DNA from: Sporosarcina sp.
Lineage (GTDB): Bacteria; Bacillota; Bacilli; Bacillales_A; Planococcaceae
Length of the DNA stretch: 10,312 bases
Direction: 5' to 3'
Assembly: GCA_029263945.1 (NCBI GenBank)
Contig: JARIDM010000213.1
Coordinates: 1-10,312, forward strand
In this document: positions 1 to 6,373 of the stretch, piece after piece
Layout: each line of letters begins with the position of its first letter
Numbering within the stretch: the first letter of the stretch is position 1
Translations under genes and position numbers: made by a program
The notes under the pieces: generated by a model
The model's input: the letters and a program-made list of their open reading frames with translations, nothing else
What the model was told of the DNA's origin: nothing
The model's database searches: none

Positions 1-760
1 CATTCATAATTCGACCATCCGCGACTTTTCTAACTTCCTCATCGGTCATCTGACGACCGTCTGCAATAATCTCAACAAATCGATCGTACGAATCACCAAT
101 CATCTCTTGGAGCATTGCGCGTTCCTCATCTGTCATTTCTCTCGAGCTACTTAAAATATCTTTATATGCCCCAGTTTTAATTGTATTAAAGTCGATGCCC
201 ATCTTTTCAGCAAGTTTTGCATAATTCATGCTTTCCATGATGACACCAATTGAACCTGTAATTGTTTCACGATTTACAAATATCTTTTCCGCTGAAGCAG
301 ACACATAATAACCCCCAGATGCTGCCATTCCACCCATTGATACATAGACTGGAATTTCTAAGTCATCTTGAATGGCCCGGATCCTATCATAAATGTCAGC
401 TGATTCAACTACACCACCACCTGGAGAATTTACAACTAAAACAACACCTTTAACTGTCGGATCTTCATATATTTCATTTAATTGACTCAGAAAGAATTGA
501 TGATTATAGCCTGATGAAAAAATCGTTCCGACACCACCTGTATCTTGAATGACACCGTCAAGCGTGAGCACCGCAATCCTTTCTCGATTTTCTCCTTCTT
601 CGATTACACTTTCTTCGTAATCAGAAAAACTTGCACTTGCCATTTCATCTACCCATCCCGAAAAATCTCTTGTGAAAAAAAATGATAATGTGTTCACACC
701 TATAGAAACGACAAGCAATGTTGATGCGACAATGATTGCAACCCATCTTTTAGTATTCAT
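1..760 (-). CDS. sppA: Signal peptide peptidase SppA (partial, C-terminus beyond the window)
   Basis: This is a membrane-anchored serine/lysine protease of the S49 family that degrades cleaved signal peptides and other membrane peptides. The start is ATG at 758-760, with a GGAGG ribosome site about 7 nt upstream on the minus strand. About 253 codons are visible and the frame is open at base 1. B. subtilis SppA is about 335 residues, so roughly 80 are missing. Residues about 6-29 form one hydrophobic N-terminal anchor. The conserved NSPGG element is at about 111-115. The nucleophile Ser148 lies in GGMAASGGYY, and the general base Lys200 lies in TGAYKD. This Ser/Lys pair matches S147/K199 of B. 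subtilis SppA almost residue for residue. The gene is divergent from NAD kinase. I expect the active site to face outside the membrane, as known for the family. Identity is secure. Confidence 0.96.
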   Translation of the reverse strand, partial: MNTKRWVAIIVASTLLVVSIGVNTLSFFFTRDFSGWVDEMASASFSDYEESVIEEGENRERIAVLTLDGVIQDTGGVGTIFSSGYNHQFFLSQLNEIYEDPTVKGVVLVVNSPGGGVVESADIYDRIRAIQDDLEIPVYVSMGGMAASGGYYVSASAEKIFVNRETITGSIGVIMESMNYAKLAEKMGIDFNTIKTGAYKDILSSSREMTDEERAMLQEMIGDSYDRFVEIIADGRQMTDEEVRKVADGRIMN

Positions 761-792
761 TTAAATTTCCTCCATTTTCTTCTGTCTCTCTA

Positions 793-820
793 TTTGTATA
801 TATACACCTATATGTATCAA
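793..820 (-). promoter_or_regulatory. Putative sigma-A promoter of sppA
   Basis: On the minus strand a TTGATA -35 box (815-820) is followed after 16 nt by TACAAA (793-798), about 33 nt upstream of the sppA ATG. The spacer contains a short inverted repeat, ATACA (802-806) and TGTAT (813-817), which might be an operator. The -10 box is imperfect, so this is a prediction from spacing and consensus only. Confidence 0.4.
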
Positions 821-824
821 TACG

Positions 825-833
825 TGGTAAAAT
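825..833 (+). promoter_or_regulatory. Putative extended -10 promoter of nadK
   Basis: TGG followed by TAAAAT (828-833) forms an extended -10 element about 18 nt before the ribosome site of the NAD kinase gene. No convincing -35 box is found 17 nt upstream (the hexamer at 805-810 is a poor match). That position falls inside the spacer of the divergent sppA promoter, so the two promoters would overlap. Confidence 0.35.
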
Positions 834-864
834 AATACTAACTTATTTAAGAGGAGTGTTCAAT

Positions 865-1665
865 GTGTCAGAAAGAATGAATGTATTCATTTACAGTAAG
901 CATGATGAAAGTTCGATTGAAAAGAAAAAAATGGTCGAAGAAGCTTTGATTTTCGAAGGTTTCACTTTGATGGAAACACACACGAAAGCCAATATAATTA
1001 TTAGTATCGGAGGAGACGGTTCATTCTTGCAGGCTGTCAGAAAGACAGGTTTCCGCCAAGACTGCTTATACGCTGGTATTACAGTTTCAAGCAAGCATAG
1101 TATGTACTGTGACTTTCATTACGAAGACTTGTCGCAAATGGCGAAAGCTGTTCAAGAAGCACAACTAGAAGTAAGAAAATACCCAATCATCGAAGTTACG
1201 ATTGATGAGCATAAACCATTTTATTGTCTAAATGAATTTAGCGTACGCTCAAATATTATGCGTACATTTGTCTTAGACGTTATTGTTGACGATACACTGT
1301 TTGAAACTTTCCTGGGAGACGGACTTATTATCTCAACACCAACAGGAAGTACTGCATACAACAAATCAGTTAAAGGCGCTGTCGTAGATCCTTTACTCAA
1401 TTGTTACCAAGTAACCGAACTCGCATCCGTTAACAACAATAAATACCGTACGCTTGGTTCTCCGTTTATATTAAGTGGTGACCGCACCCTAAAACTACAC
1501 GTCCACCAAGACGGCAATGATTTCCCGTCAATGGCTGCTGATAATGAGGCACTCGGAATTCGCCAAGTCGAAAATATCGATATCGTATTGAGCGAAAAGA
1601 CGATTAAAACCGTTAAATTGAAAGACAATTCGTTCTGGGAAAAAGTACAACGAATTCATTTATAA
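865..1665 (+). CDS. nadK: NAD kinase (short Bacillales-type second paralogue)
   Basis: The enzyme phosphorylates the 2'-OH of the adenosine ribose of NAD to make NADP in the cytoplasm. I chose GTG at 865 because GAGGAG at 851-856 stands 8 nt before it. An in-frame GTG at 856 overlaps that ribosome site, and ATG 877 is too far from it. The product is 266 residues, matching the roughly 267 of B. subtilis YtdI/PpnKB. Family motifs are all present: GGDGS at about 49-53 with catalytic Asp51, the NE pair at about 123-124, and GDGLIISTPTGSTAY at about 151-165, which binds the nucleotide. The gene stands alone, divergent from sppA and convergent with the acyl-CoA ligase. Bacilli usually carry another NAD kinase elsewhere; which paralogue this is rests on length and remembered neighbourhood. 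No oddities in the protein. Confidence 0.95.
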   Translation: MSERMNVFIYSKHDESSIEKKKMVEEALIFEGFTLMETHTKANIIISIGGDGSFLQAVRKTGFRQDCLYAGITVSSKHSMYCDFHYEDLSQMAKAVQEAQLEVRKYPIIEVTIDEHKPFYCLNEFSVRSNIMRTFVLDVIVDDTLFETFLGDGLIISTPTGSTAYNKSVKGAVVDPLLNCYQVTELASVNNNKYRTLGSPFILSGDRTLKLHVHQDGNDFPSMAADNEALGIRQVENIDIVLSEKTIKTVKLKDNSFWEKVQRIHL

Positions 1666-1669
1666 GCTG

Positions 1670-1790
1670 TCAGTCAAATTCATAATAGGGTTTTATTGCT
1701 ACATAACCACAATATATAGTCGGGTTGAACCGTTCCCGAACAATATGTTGTGTCGCTGTCGCAGAATAAGGTCATTATGAAATTGACTCA
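1670..1790. repeat. 121-bp imperfect palindrome downstream of nadK
   Basis: Starting 5 nt after the nadK stop, the segment folds back on itself along its length. The outer arms 1673-1686 and 1774-1787 match over 14 bp with one mismatch. TTATT (1693-1697) pairs with AATAA (1765-1769), and ACA (1701-1703) with TGT (1757-1759). CACAATATA (1708-1716) pairs with TATGTTGTG (1744-1752) with one wobble. TCGGG (1720-1724) pairs with CCCGA (1735-1739) around a 10-nt loop. No open frame of note lies inside. It could be a MITE-like relic, a structured 3' end of the nadK mRNA, or a small RNA. I see no clear target-site duplication. Confidence 0.55.
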
Positions 1791-1809
1791 TTTAAATCAA
1801 TTTTAAGAA

Positions 1810-1856
1810 AAGGCTGCTTGAAATGGTCATAAAAAAGACCATTTTAAGGCAGCCTT
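1810..1856. terminator. Two-way terminator between nadK and the acyl-CoA ligase gene
   Basis: AAGGCTGC (1810-1817) pairs with GCAGCCTT (1849-1856), and the stem continues with TTGAAATGGTC (1818-1828) against GACCATTTTAA (1837-1847), with one G-T wobble and a bulged G at 1848. The loop is 8 nt and A-rich. A T-rich run follows on the plus strand (CTTTCATTTTT), and a weaker one on the minus strand. Its position between convergent genes fits termination of both. Confidence 0.85.
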
Positions 1857-1870
1857 CTTTCATTTTTATG

Positions 1871-3439
1871 TTACGCATCCATTTTACGAAGTTGGATTCG
1901 CATGATTTTTCCTGAAATGGTTTTTGGCATTTCGTCGATAAATTCTATTTTTCTTGGGTATTTATAAGGTGCCGTTAAAGCTTTTACATGATCTTGGATT
2001 TCTTTCTCAAGTCCTACCTCTTCCTTACGACTGGGTTCACGTAAAACAACATATGCTTTAACAATACTGCCACGTACTTCATCTGGACTTCCAACAACTG
2101 CACATTCTTTAACAGCTGGATGCTTTAAAATGGCTTCTTCCACTTCAAAAGGTCCGATTGTATACCCTGAGCTAATAATGATGTCATCTCCCCGACCTTC
2201 AAACCAAAAATAGCCATCTTCATCCATTCGCGCACGGTCACCTGTCACATAGTAATCTCCACGAAATTGCATGCTCGTTCTCTCAGGATCATTTAAGTAT
2301 TCTTTAAACAATGCTGGTGTCGACACATGGACCGCTATATCTCCGACTTCACCTACAGCAGCAATTTCACCATGATCGTCGATGATTTCAACCCGATTTC
2401 CTGGCGTCGGCTTACCCATTGAACCGTATCGGGTTTCCATACCTATCATGGTACCAACTAGTAATGTATTTTCTGTTTGACCATATCCATCTCGTACATC
2501 AATATCAAACGCTTCCTTAAACGTAAGCATTACTTCTTGATTGAGTGGTTCACCTGCAGATACAGCGCTTCTAATTGAAGATAGGTCATATGTAGCAAAA
2601 TCGTCAGTTGTTGCCATAAAACGATATTCTGTTGGCGTACAGCAAATGACAGTTATTTGATAGCTTTTAATTAATTCAAAATAAACGACAGCATCGAATT
2701 TCCCGTCATAGACAAAGCCTGTTGCACCGCTGCCTAAAACCGCTAAAAAAGGCGTCCATATCCACTTTTGCCATCCAGGCGCAGCTGTAGCCCACACCAC
2801 GTCCTGTGCTTTGATTCCCAGCCAGTTTGGTCCCGTTGTGAGAAGATGAGCGTAAGCCCAACCATGTGTATGCACAACGCCTTTAGGTGAACCTGTCGTT
2901 CCTGAAGTATACGATAAAAAAGCCCTGTCTGAACTTTTCGTTTTGATCGTTTCAAACACTGTAGATGCATTATCCATTTTTTTCGTAAGTGATAATCGGG
3001 AACCCGAAGCATCTCCAATAACAAAATGAGTAATGCCTTCCATATTCTTTACCGACTCAAACTGATTAGAAAATCGATGATAAGAAACAACCGCCTTTGC
3101 CCCACTATGCGTTAATCTGTATTCAATATCAGCAGGTCGCAGCATTTCAGAACTCGGGATCACAACCAAACCAGCCTTAAGTGCACCAATATAGGTAACA
3201 TAAGCTTCGATTAATCTTGGGAGCATAACCAAAACAACATCGCCTTTTACAAGTCCATTTTCTCGAAATACATTAGCTGCCTGATTTGATAACGAAATTA
3301 ATTCATCGTATGAAACTTCTTTCTTTTGTCCCTGTTCATTAACAGAAATGAGTGCCTTTAATTTGTCACCCGTTGCATACTTTTCAAATTCACTGACAAG
3401 GTTATAATAGGTTGGTGCAACCAATTTTTCTCTATTCAT
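1871..3439 (-). CDS. ytcI: Acyl-CoA synthetase (AMP-forming ligase, ANL superfamily), YtcI-like
   Basis: It activates a carboxylic acid with ATP to an acyl-adenylate and transfers the acyl group to CoA in the cytoplasm. The start is ATG at 3437-3439, preceded by GGAGGGG with 6 nt spacing. An upstream in-frame GTG (3452-3454) overlaps that ribosome site and is rejected. The product is 522 residues, normal for the family. Adenylation motifs in order: the P-loop SYTSGTTGSPKG at about 176-187; DGYGQTEN at about 317-324; the ATP-ribose-binding GD at about 400-401; the hinge RGDD at about 416-419; and the catalytic lysine in KTISGK at about 511. The C-terminal subdomain is complete. The substrate cannot be read from sequence: the class covers acetate, and medium or branched short-chain acids. 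The location next to the SASP gene and nadK matches B. subtilis ytcI as I remember it. It has its own promoter and is probably monocistronic. Confidence 0.9.
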   Translation of the reverse strand: MNREKLVAPTYYNLVSEFEKYATGDKLKALISVNEQGQKKEVSYDELISLSNQAANVFRENGLVKGDVVLVMLPRLIEAYVTYIGALKAGLVVIPSSEMLRPADIEYRLTHSGAKAVVSYHRFSNQFESVKNMEGITHFVIGDASGSRLSLTKKMDNASTVFETIKTKSSDRAFLSYTSGTTGSPKGVVHTHGWAYAHLLTTGPNWLGIKAQDVVWATAAPGWQKWIWTPFLAVLGSGATGFVYDGKFDAVVYFELIKSYQITVICCTPTEYRFMATTDDFATYDLSSIRSAVSAGEPLNQEVMLTFKEAFDIDVRDGYGQTENTLLVGTMIGMETRYGSMGKPTPGNRVEIIDDHGEIAAVGEVGDIAVHVSTPALFKEYLNDPERTSMQFRGDYYVTGDRARMDEDGYFWFEGRGDDIIISSGYTIGPFEVEEAILKHPAVKECAVVGSPDEVRGSIVKAYVVLREPSRKEEVGLEKEIQDHVKALTAPYKYPRKIEFIDEMPKTISGKIMRIQLRKMDA

Positions 3440-3462
3440 ATGTATCCCCTCCACTAATTATC

Positions 3463-3491
3463 AGTATACTAATAATAGTCGATGGGTTCAA
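3463..3491 (-). promoter_or_regulatory. Sigma-A-type promoter of the acyl-CoA ligase gene
   Basis: On the minus strand TTGAAC (3486-3491) and TATACT (3463-3468) are separated by exactly 17 nt, a close match to the vegetative consensus. The -10 box ends 23 nt before the ATG, leaving a very short leader that contains the ribosome site. No catabolite-response or other operator is evident. Confidence 0.65.
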
Positions 3492-3589
3492 AGTATTCTT
3501 TCGATTACATTAGAATTACCATCCTTTTTCTTTTAGGTAAGGCATTAAATTTTTGTAACCAAAATTATGAAAGTCGTGGTTTTTTATAA

Positions 3590-3623
3590 AAAGAAAAAAC
3601 TGCTTCGGAATAATCCGAAACAG
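3590..3623 (-). terminator. Rho-independent terminator of the SASP gene
   Basis: On the minus strand CTGTTTCGGA (3614-3623) pairs with TCCGAAGCAG (3600-3609) around a 4-nt loop, with one mismatch, followed at once by TTTTTTCTTT. It starts 17 nt after the SASP stop codon. Because no terminator is visible after thiI, this one may also end read-through transcripts from nifZ-thiI. Confidence 0.85.
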
Positions 3624-3639
3624 CTTTTCTTTTCATTAA

Positions 3640-3849
3640 TTATTTTTGATATCCGTTCATTTGTTGTTGAGCCTGACGCACTAATCGCTTTGTAATTTCT
3701 CCGCCGACGGATCCGTTGGCACGCGATGAAGCATCTGGTCCCATTTGAACACCGAATTCTTGTGCAATTTCGTATTTCATTTGATCAAGCGCTTGTTGTA
3801 CTCCTGGTACGAGAAGCTGGTTTGAGTTGCTGTTATTTGAATTTGTCAT
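3640..3849 (-). CDS. sspA: Alpha/beta-type small acid-soluble spore protein (SspA-like)
   Basis: This DNA-binding protein coats forespore DNA, shifts it toward an A-like form, protects it from UV and heat, and is degraded as an amino-acid source at germination. The start is ATG at 3847-3849, behind AAGGAGGTG. In-frame codons reaching back to about 3903 overlap the promoter and lack family similarity. The product is 69 residues, the same length as B. subtilis SspA. The GPR protease recognition segment YEIAQEFGV is at about 26-34, with cleavage expected between Glu27 and Ile28. The second conserved block, SRANGSVGGEITKRLV, is at about 42-57. The N-terminus is Asn/Ser-rich, as usual. A sigma-G-like promoter lies directly upstream, so expression is expected late in the forespore. 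Position beside thiI matches the B. subtilis sspA locus. Very secure as a family member; the exact paralogue name is less so. Confidence 0.97.
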   Translation of the reverse strand: MTNSNNSNSNQLLVPGVQQALDQMKYEIAQEFGVQMGPDASSRANGSVGGEITKRLVRQAQQQMNGYQK

Positions 3850-3872
3850 CACTAACACCTCCTTGTGACATA

Positions 3873-3902
3873 TAGAATGCGCCGTATTCAAAAATCTATG
3901 CA
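3873..3902 (-). promoter_or_regulatory. Sigma-G-like (forespore) promoter of the SASP gene
   Basis: On the minus strand TGCATA (3897-3902), a 17-nt spacer and CATTCTA (3873-3879) resemble the sigma-G consensus (TGHATR and CATAMTA), with one deviation in the -10 box. The -10 box lies 23 nt before the ATG. The position before a SASP gene strongly supports it. Sigma-F recognises similar sites, so some overlap is possible. Confidence 0.7.
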
Positions 3903-3948
3903 CGAGGTTTTAGTGGTAATTAATTCAAACTTTTAATTTTAAACGCTT

Positions 3949-5151
3949 TTATAATAAGTCCGTAAACTTTTCGTCTTTTTGACTTGGGAAATCAACAACT
4001 CTTCGCGCTTTAACGACCTCTTCAATGAAAGGTTCAAAATCAATAAAGCTTTCAAAATAAGCAACTTTTTCAATTCTGGGCCTTGTTTTCGGGTTTGAAG
4101 GCTTAAATACAGTACAGCAATCTTCATAAGGTCGAACTGAAATGCTGTACGTATCAATTTTTTCTGCAAGTGCAATAATTTCTAGTTTGTCCGCAGAAAT
4201 TAAAGGACGTAAAATTGGCGTAGAAGTCACTTCATTAATAGCAGTTAAGCTCTCAAGCGTTTGACTTGCGACTTGTCCTAAGCTTTCACCAGTTACAATC
4301 CCAAGTGCATTCGCCTGCACGCGAACCTTATCGGCAATTCTTAACATCATGCGACGAGTAGTCGTCATCAATTCTTCGTCTGGAATTTGTTTGGAAATCA
4401 TTTGTTGTAGTTCAGTAAAAGGAATAATATGAAGTTTGACGGGTGAGCCAAACGAACTTAATTTTTCTGCAAGATCCATTACTTTCCGTGTTGCAAGATC
4501 ACTCGTAAACGGTGGACTTTCAAAATGAATTGCATCGATTGCGACACCTCGCTTCATCATAAGGTAACCTGCAACGGGACTGTCAATGCCACCTGACAAC
4601 ATTAGGAGTGACTTTCCATTAGATCCCACTGGCATTCCGCCTGCACCAGCATAAACTTTTGACGTTAGATAGGCACCGTCTTCTCTAATCCCTACATTCA
4701 ATAAAATAGTCGGTTTCTTCACATCAACGTGAAGTCCTGGGAAGTTTCTCAGGACGTGTCCGCCAATCATTTGTTGCAACTCACTTGTCACATACGGAAA
4801 TTTTTTATCCGTTCTTTTAATCTCGACTTTAAAAGATTTCCCTTCTGTTTCATCAGAACCAATGACTTCAAGTGCCTTTTTATAAATGTCAGTAAGGTTT
4901 GGTTCACACTTTGCAACTGGGCTGAATGATTGAATGCCAAATACCGATGGCAAGCGCTCAATTGCACTGTTCATATCATTTGAATCATCCGCATATAAAA
5001 ACATACGGTCACGTTCAGCGATCAATTGTACAGAATCTAAATCGCTTAATGCAGCTTCAATGTTCTTTTTTAATTTGCGAATAAAATAATTTCGGTTCCG
5101 TCCTTTTAAAGACATTTCACCATATCTGATTAATAATTCATTCCATTTCAT
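3949..5151 (-). CDS. thiI: tRNA 4-thiouridine synthase ThiI (short form without rhodanese domain)
   Basis: The enzyme adenylates U8 of tRNA and inserts sulfur to make 4-thiouridine; in many bacteria it also serves thiamine thiazole synthesis. The product is 400 residues. An N-terminal ferredoxin-like region and THUMP domain occupy about 1-165, where SLKGRNR at about 14-20 is typical. The PP-loop ATPase domain follows, with SGGIDSP at about 186-192. A conserved PYEDCC cysteine pair is at about 345-346. The chain ends without the C-terminal rhodanese domain of E. coli ThiI, so sulfur must come straight from a desulfurase. The start ATG (5149-5151) lies inside the end of nifZ, with a 14-nt overlap and AAGGGG about 9 nt upstream, implying translational coupling. 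In B. subtilis the adjacent NifZ was shown to feed this short ThiI. No terminator is visible after the stop. Confidence 0.97.
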   Translation of the reverse strand: MKWNELLIRYGEMSLKGRNRNYFIRKLKKNIEAALSDLDSVQLIAERDRMFLYADDSNDMNSAIERLPSVFGIQSFSPVAKCEPNLTDIYKKALEVIGSDETEGKSFKVEIKRTDKKFPYVTSELQQMIGGHVLRNFPGLHVDVKKPTILLNVGIREDGAYLTSKVYAGAGGMPVGSNGKSLLMLSGGIDSPVAGYLMMKRGVAIDAIHFESPPFTSDLATRKVMDLAEKLSSFGSPVKLHIIPFTELQQMISKQIPDEELMTTTRRMMLRIADKVRVQANALGIVTGESLGQVASQTLESLTAINEVTSTPILRPLISADKLEIIALAEKIDTYSISVRPYEDCCTVFKPSNPKTRPRIEKVAYFESFIDFEPFIEEVVKARRVVDFPSQKDEKFTDLL

Positions 5152-6283
5152 AGGTCTTTCCCCTTCTTAACAATTGTACAAATTCTGAAAGTACTTCTTT
5201 CACTCGTACAATATGCGCTTCTGTAGTAGTATTCCCAAAACTTATTCTAATCACACCATGCTTATACTTTTCCTCTACATGGATTGCTTCAATAACATGA
5301 CTTGCACGATTACTTTTAGAAGAGCACGCACTTGACGTGGAAATCATAATTCCTTTCTCTTGAAAAAAGTTAACAGCAATTTCCCCTTTAATATACGGAA
5401 AAGCAATCGATAAAATATGAGGTGCAGCTTCATTTTCAGCTAAAACTTTAACTTCAGTTAATGCTTTTATAGAAGTCATTAAATCTTCTCTCCAAATTTG
5501 GTGTTGTGACGCCTGACGCTCTGTAGTACAAAGCCTCATTGCACGTGCAATGGCTACTGCGTTCGGAACTGAAACCGTTCCACTACGTATTCCAAATTCT
5601 TGACTACCTCCGTAATTTATAGACTCGGGTAAGATTCCTTTTTTCGTAATCAGAACACCAGAACCTTTTAACCCATTAATTTTATGAGCAGATATAGTCA
5701 TGGCATCCGCTGAAAACTCTGCTAGCATAACTGGTAATTTCCCAAAACTTTGAACTGTATCTGAATGAAAAATAGCACGTGATTGTTTTTTTATAATTTT
5801 GCTACATTCACTAATTGGTTGAACTGTCCCAATTTCATTATTTACGTGCATAATCGATACCAATATTGTATCTTTTCGAACCTTTTCTTTCAAATCATCT
5901 AATGAAATTAACCCATGCTCATTCACAGTTAAATACGTTACTTCAAATCCTTCTCGTTCTAATTGATGAGCAGCATTTAATATCGAAGGATGTTCAGTAA
6001 CAGTCGTAATGACGTGATTCCCTCTATTCCTATGTTTACGAGCACATCCAAGAACCGCTAAATTATTCGCTTCTGTACCACCCGAAGTAAAAATTACATT
6101 TCCGTCTGGTGCATCTACAATACTTAGGATTTGCTCACGCGCTTTTTTGAGTAATGTATCAGCATCTCTTCCAGCAATATGTATGGAAGCCGCATTCGCA
6201 TAATACCTTCGATTGGCTTCAAGAAAAGATGAAAGAACTTCTTCATTTGGCATTGTTGTTGCACTATTATCCATATAAATCAA
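5138..6283 (-). CDS. nifZ: Cysteine desulfurase dedicated to ThiI (NifZ/IscS-like)
   Basis: This PLP enzyme converts cysteine to alanine and holds the sulfur as a persulfide, here most likely passed to ThiI. The product is 381 residues. Visible features are the N-terminal MDNSATT; GGTEANN at about 68-74; His98, which stacks on PLP; Asp175 and Gln178 in HSDTVQ, which contact the pyridine ring; the Schiff-base Lys201 in SAHKING; and the catalytic loop Cys320 in STSSACSSKS. The start is TTG at 6281-6283, with AAGGGG 9 nt before it. The in-frame ATG three codons later is 18 nt from that site, so TTG is preferred. The gene overlaps thiI by 14 nt and follows ezrA after a hairpin. It could be called iscS by automatic pipelines, but the thiI pairing favours the NifZ role. 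HSDTVQ differs slightly from the commoner HVDAVQ. Confidence 0.94.
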   Translation of the reverse strand: MIYMDNSATTMPNEEVLSSFLEANRRYYANAASIHIAGRDADTLLKKAREQILSIVDAPDGNVIFTSGGTEANNLAVLGCARKHRNRGNHVITTVTEHPSILNAAHQLEREGFEVTYLTVNEHGLISLDDLKEKVRKDTILVSIMHVNNEIGTVQPISECSKIIKKQSRAIFHSDTVQSFGKLPVMLAEFSADAMTISAHKINGLKGSGVLITKKGILPESINYGGSQEFGIRSGTVSVPNAVAIARAMRLCTTERQASQHQIWREDLMTSIKALTEVKVLAENEAAPHILSIAFPYIKGEIAVNFFQEKGIMISTSSACSSKSNRASHVIEAIHVEEKYKHGVIRISFGNTTTEAHIVRVKEVLSEFVQLLRRGKTYEME

Positions 6284-6306
6284 CGACGTTAACCCCTTTT
6301 TTTATT

Positions 6307-6312
6307 ATTATA
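6307..6312 (-). promoter_or_regulatory. Putative -10 box of the nifZ-thiI operon
   Basis: A perfect TATAAT on the minus strand lies 23 nt before the TTG start of nifZ. No good -35 box is present; the expected place falls in the loop and arm of the ezrA terminator hairpin. The operon may be transcribed from this weak site, by read-through from ezrA, or both. Confidence 0.4.
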
Positions 6313-6320
6313 AGCATAAC

Positions 6321-6352
6321 AAAGCCACCTACATTTATATACAGGTGGCTTT
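6321..6352 (-). terminator. Hairpin terminator after ezrA
   Basis: A perfect 10-bp stem, AAAGCCACCT (6321-6330) and AGGTGGCTTT (6343-6352), has a 12-nt AT-rich loop and sits 21 nt after the ezrA stop. The run after it on the minus strand is TTT then GTTATG, a poor U-tract, so termination may be leaky toward nifZ. Confidence 0.7.
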
Positions 6353-6373
6353 AATCGGTTTTTAAGGAAAATC

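Noticed and set aside
3440..3454. Upstream GTG start that would add five residues to the acyl-CoA ligase
   Set aside because: The extra codons are the GGAGGGG ribosome site itself; the ATG at 3437-3439 is ideally spaced from it.
3558..3585. AACCA/TGGTT followed by T's on the plus strand, resembling a terminator
   Set aside because: The stem is 5 bp with a long loop and there is no plus-strand gene upstream that it could serve.
3885..3890. TGAATA on the minus strand as the sigma-G -35 box of the SASP gene
   Set aside because: It matches the hexamer but lies only 5 nt from the -10 box CATTCTA; TGCATA at 3897-3902 has the correct 17-nt spacing.
3850..3903. Eighteen extra N-terminal codons for the spore protein
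   Set aside because: They cover the ribosome site and the sigma-G-like -10 box, and SASPs begin with a short Asn/Ser-rich stretch exactly like the one after ATG 3849.
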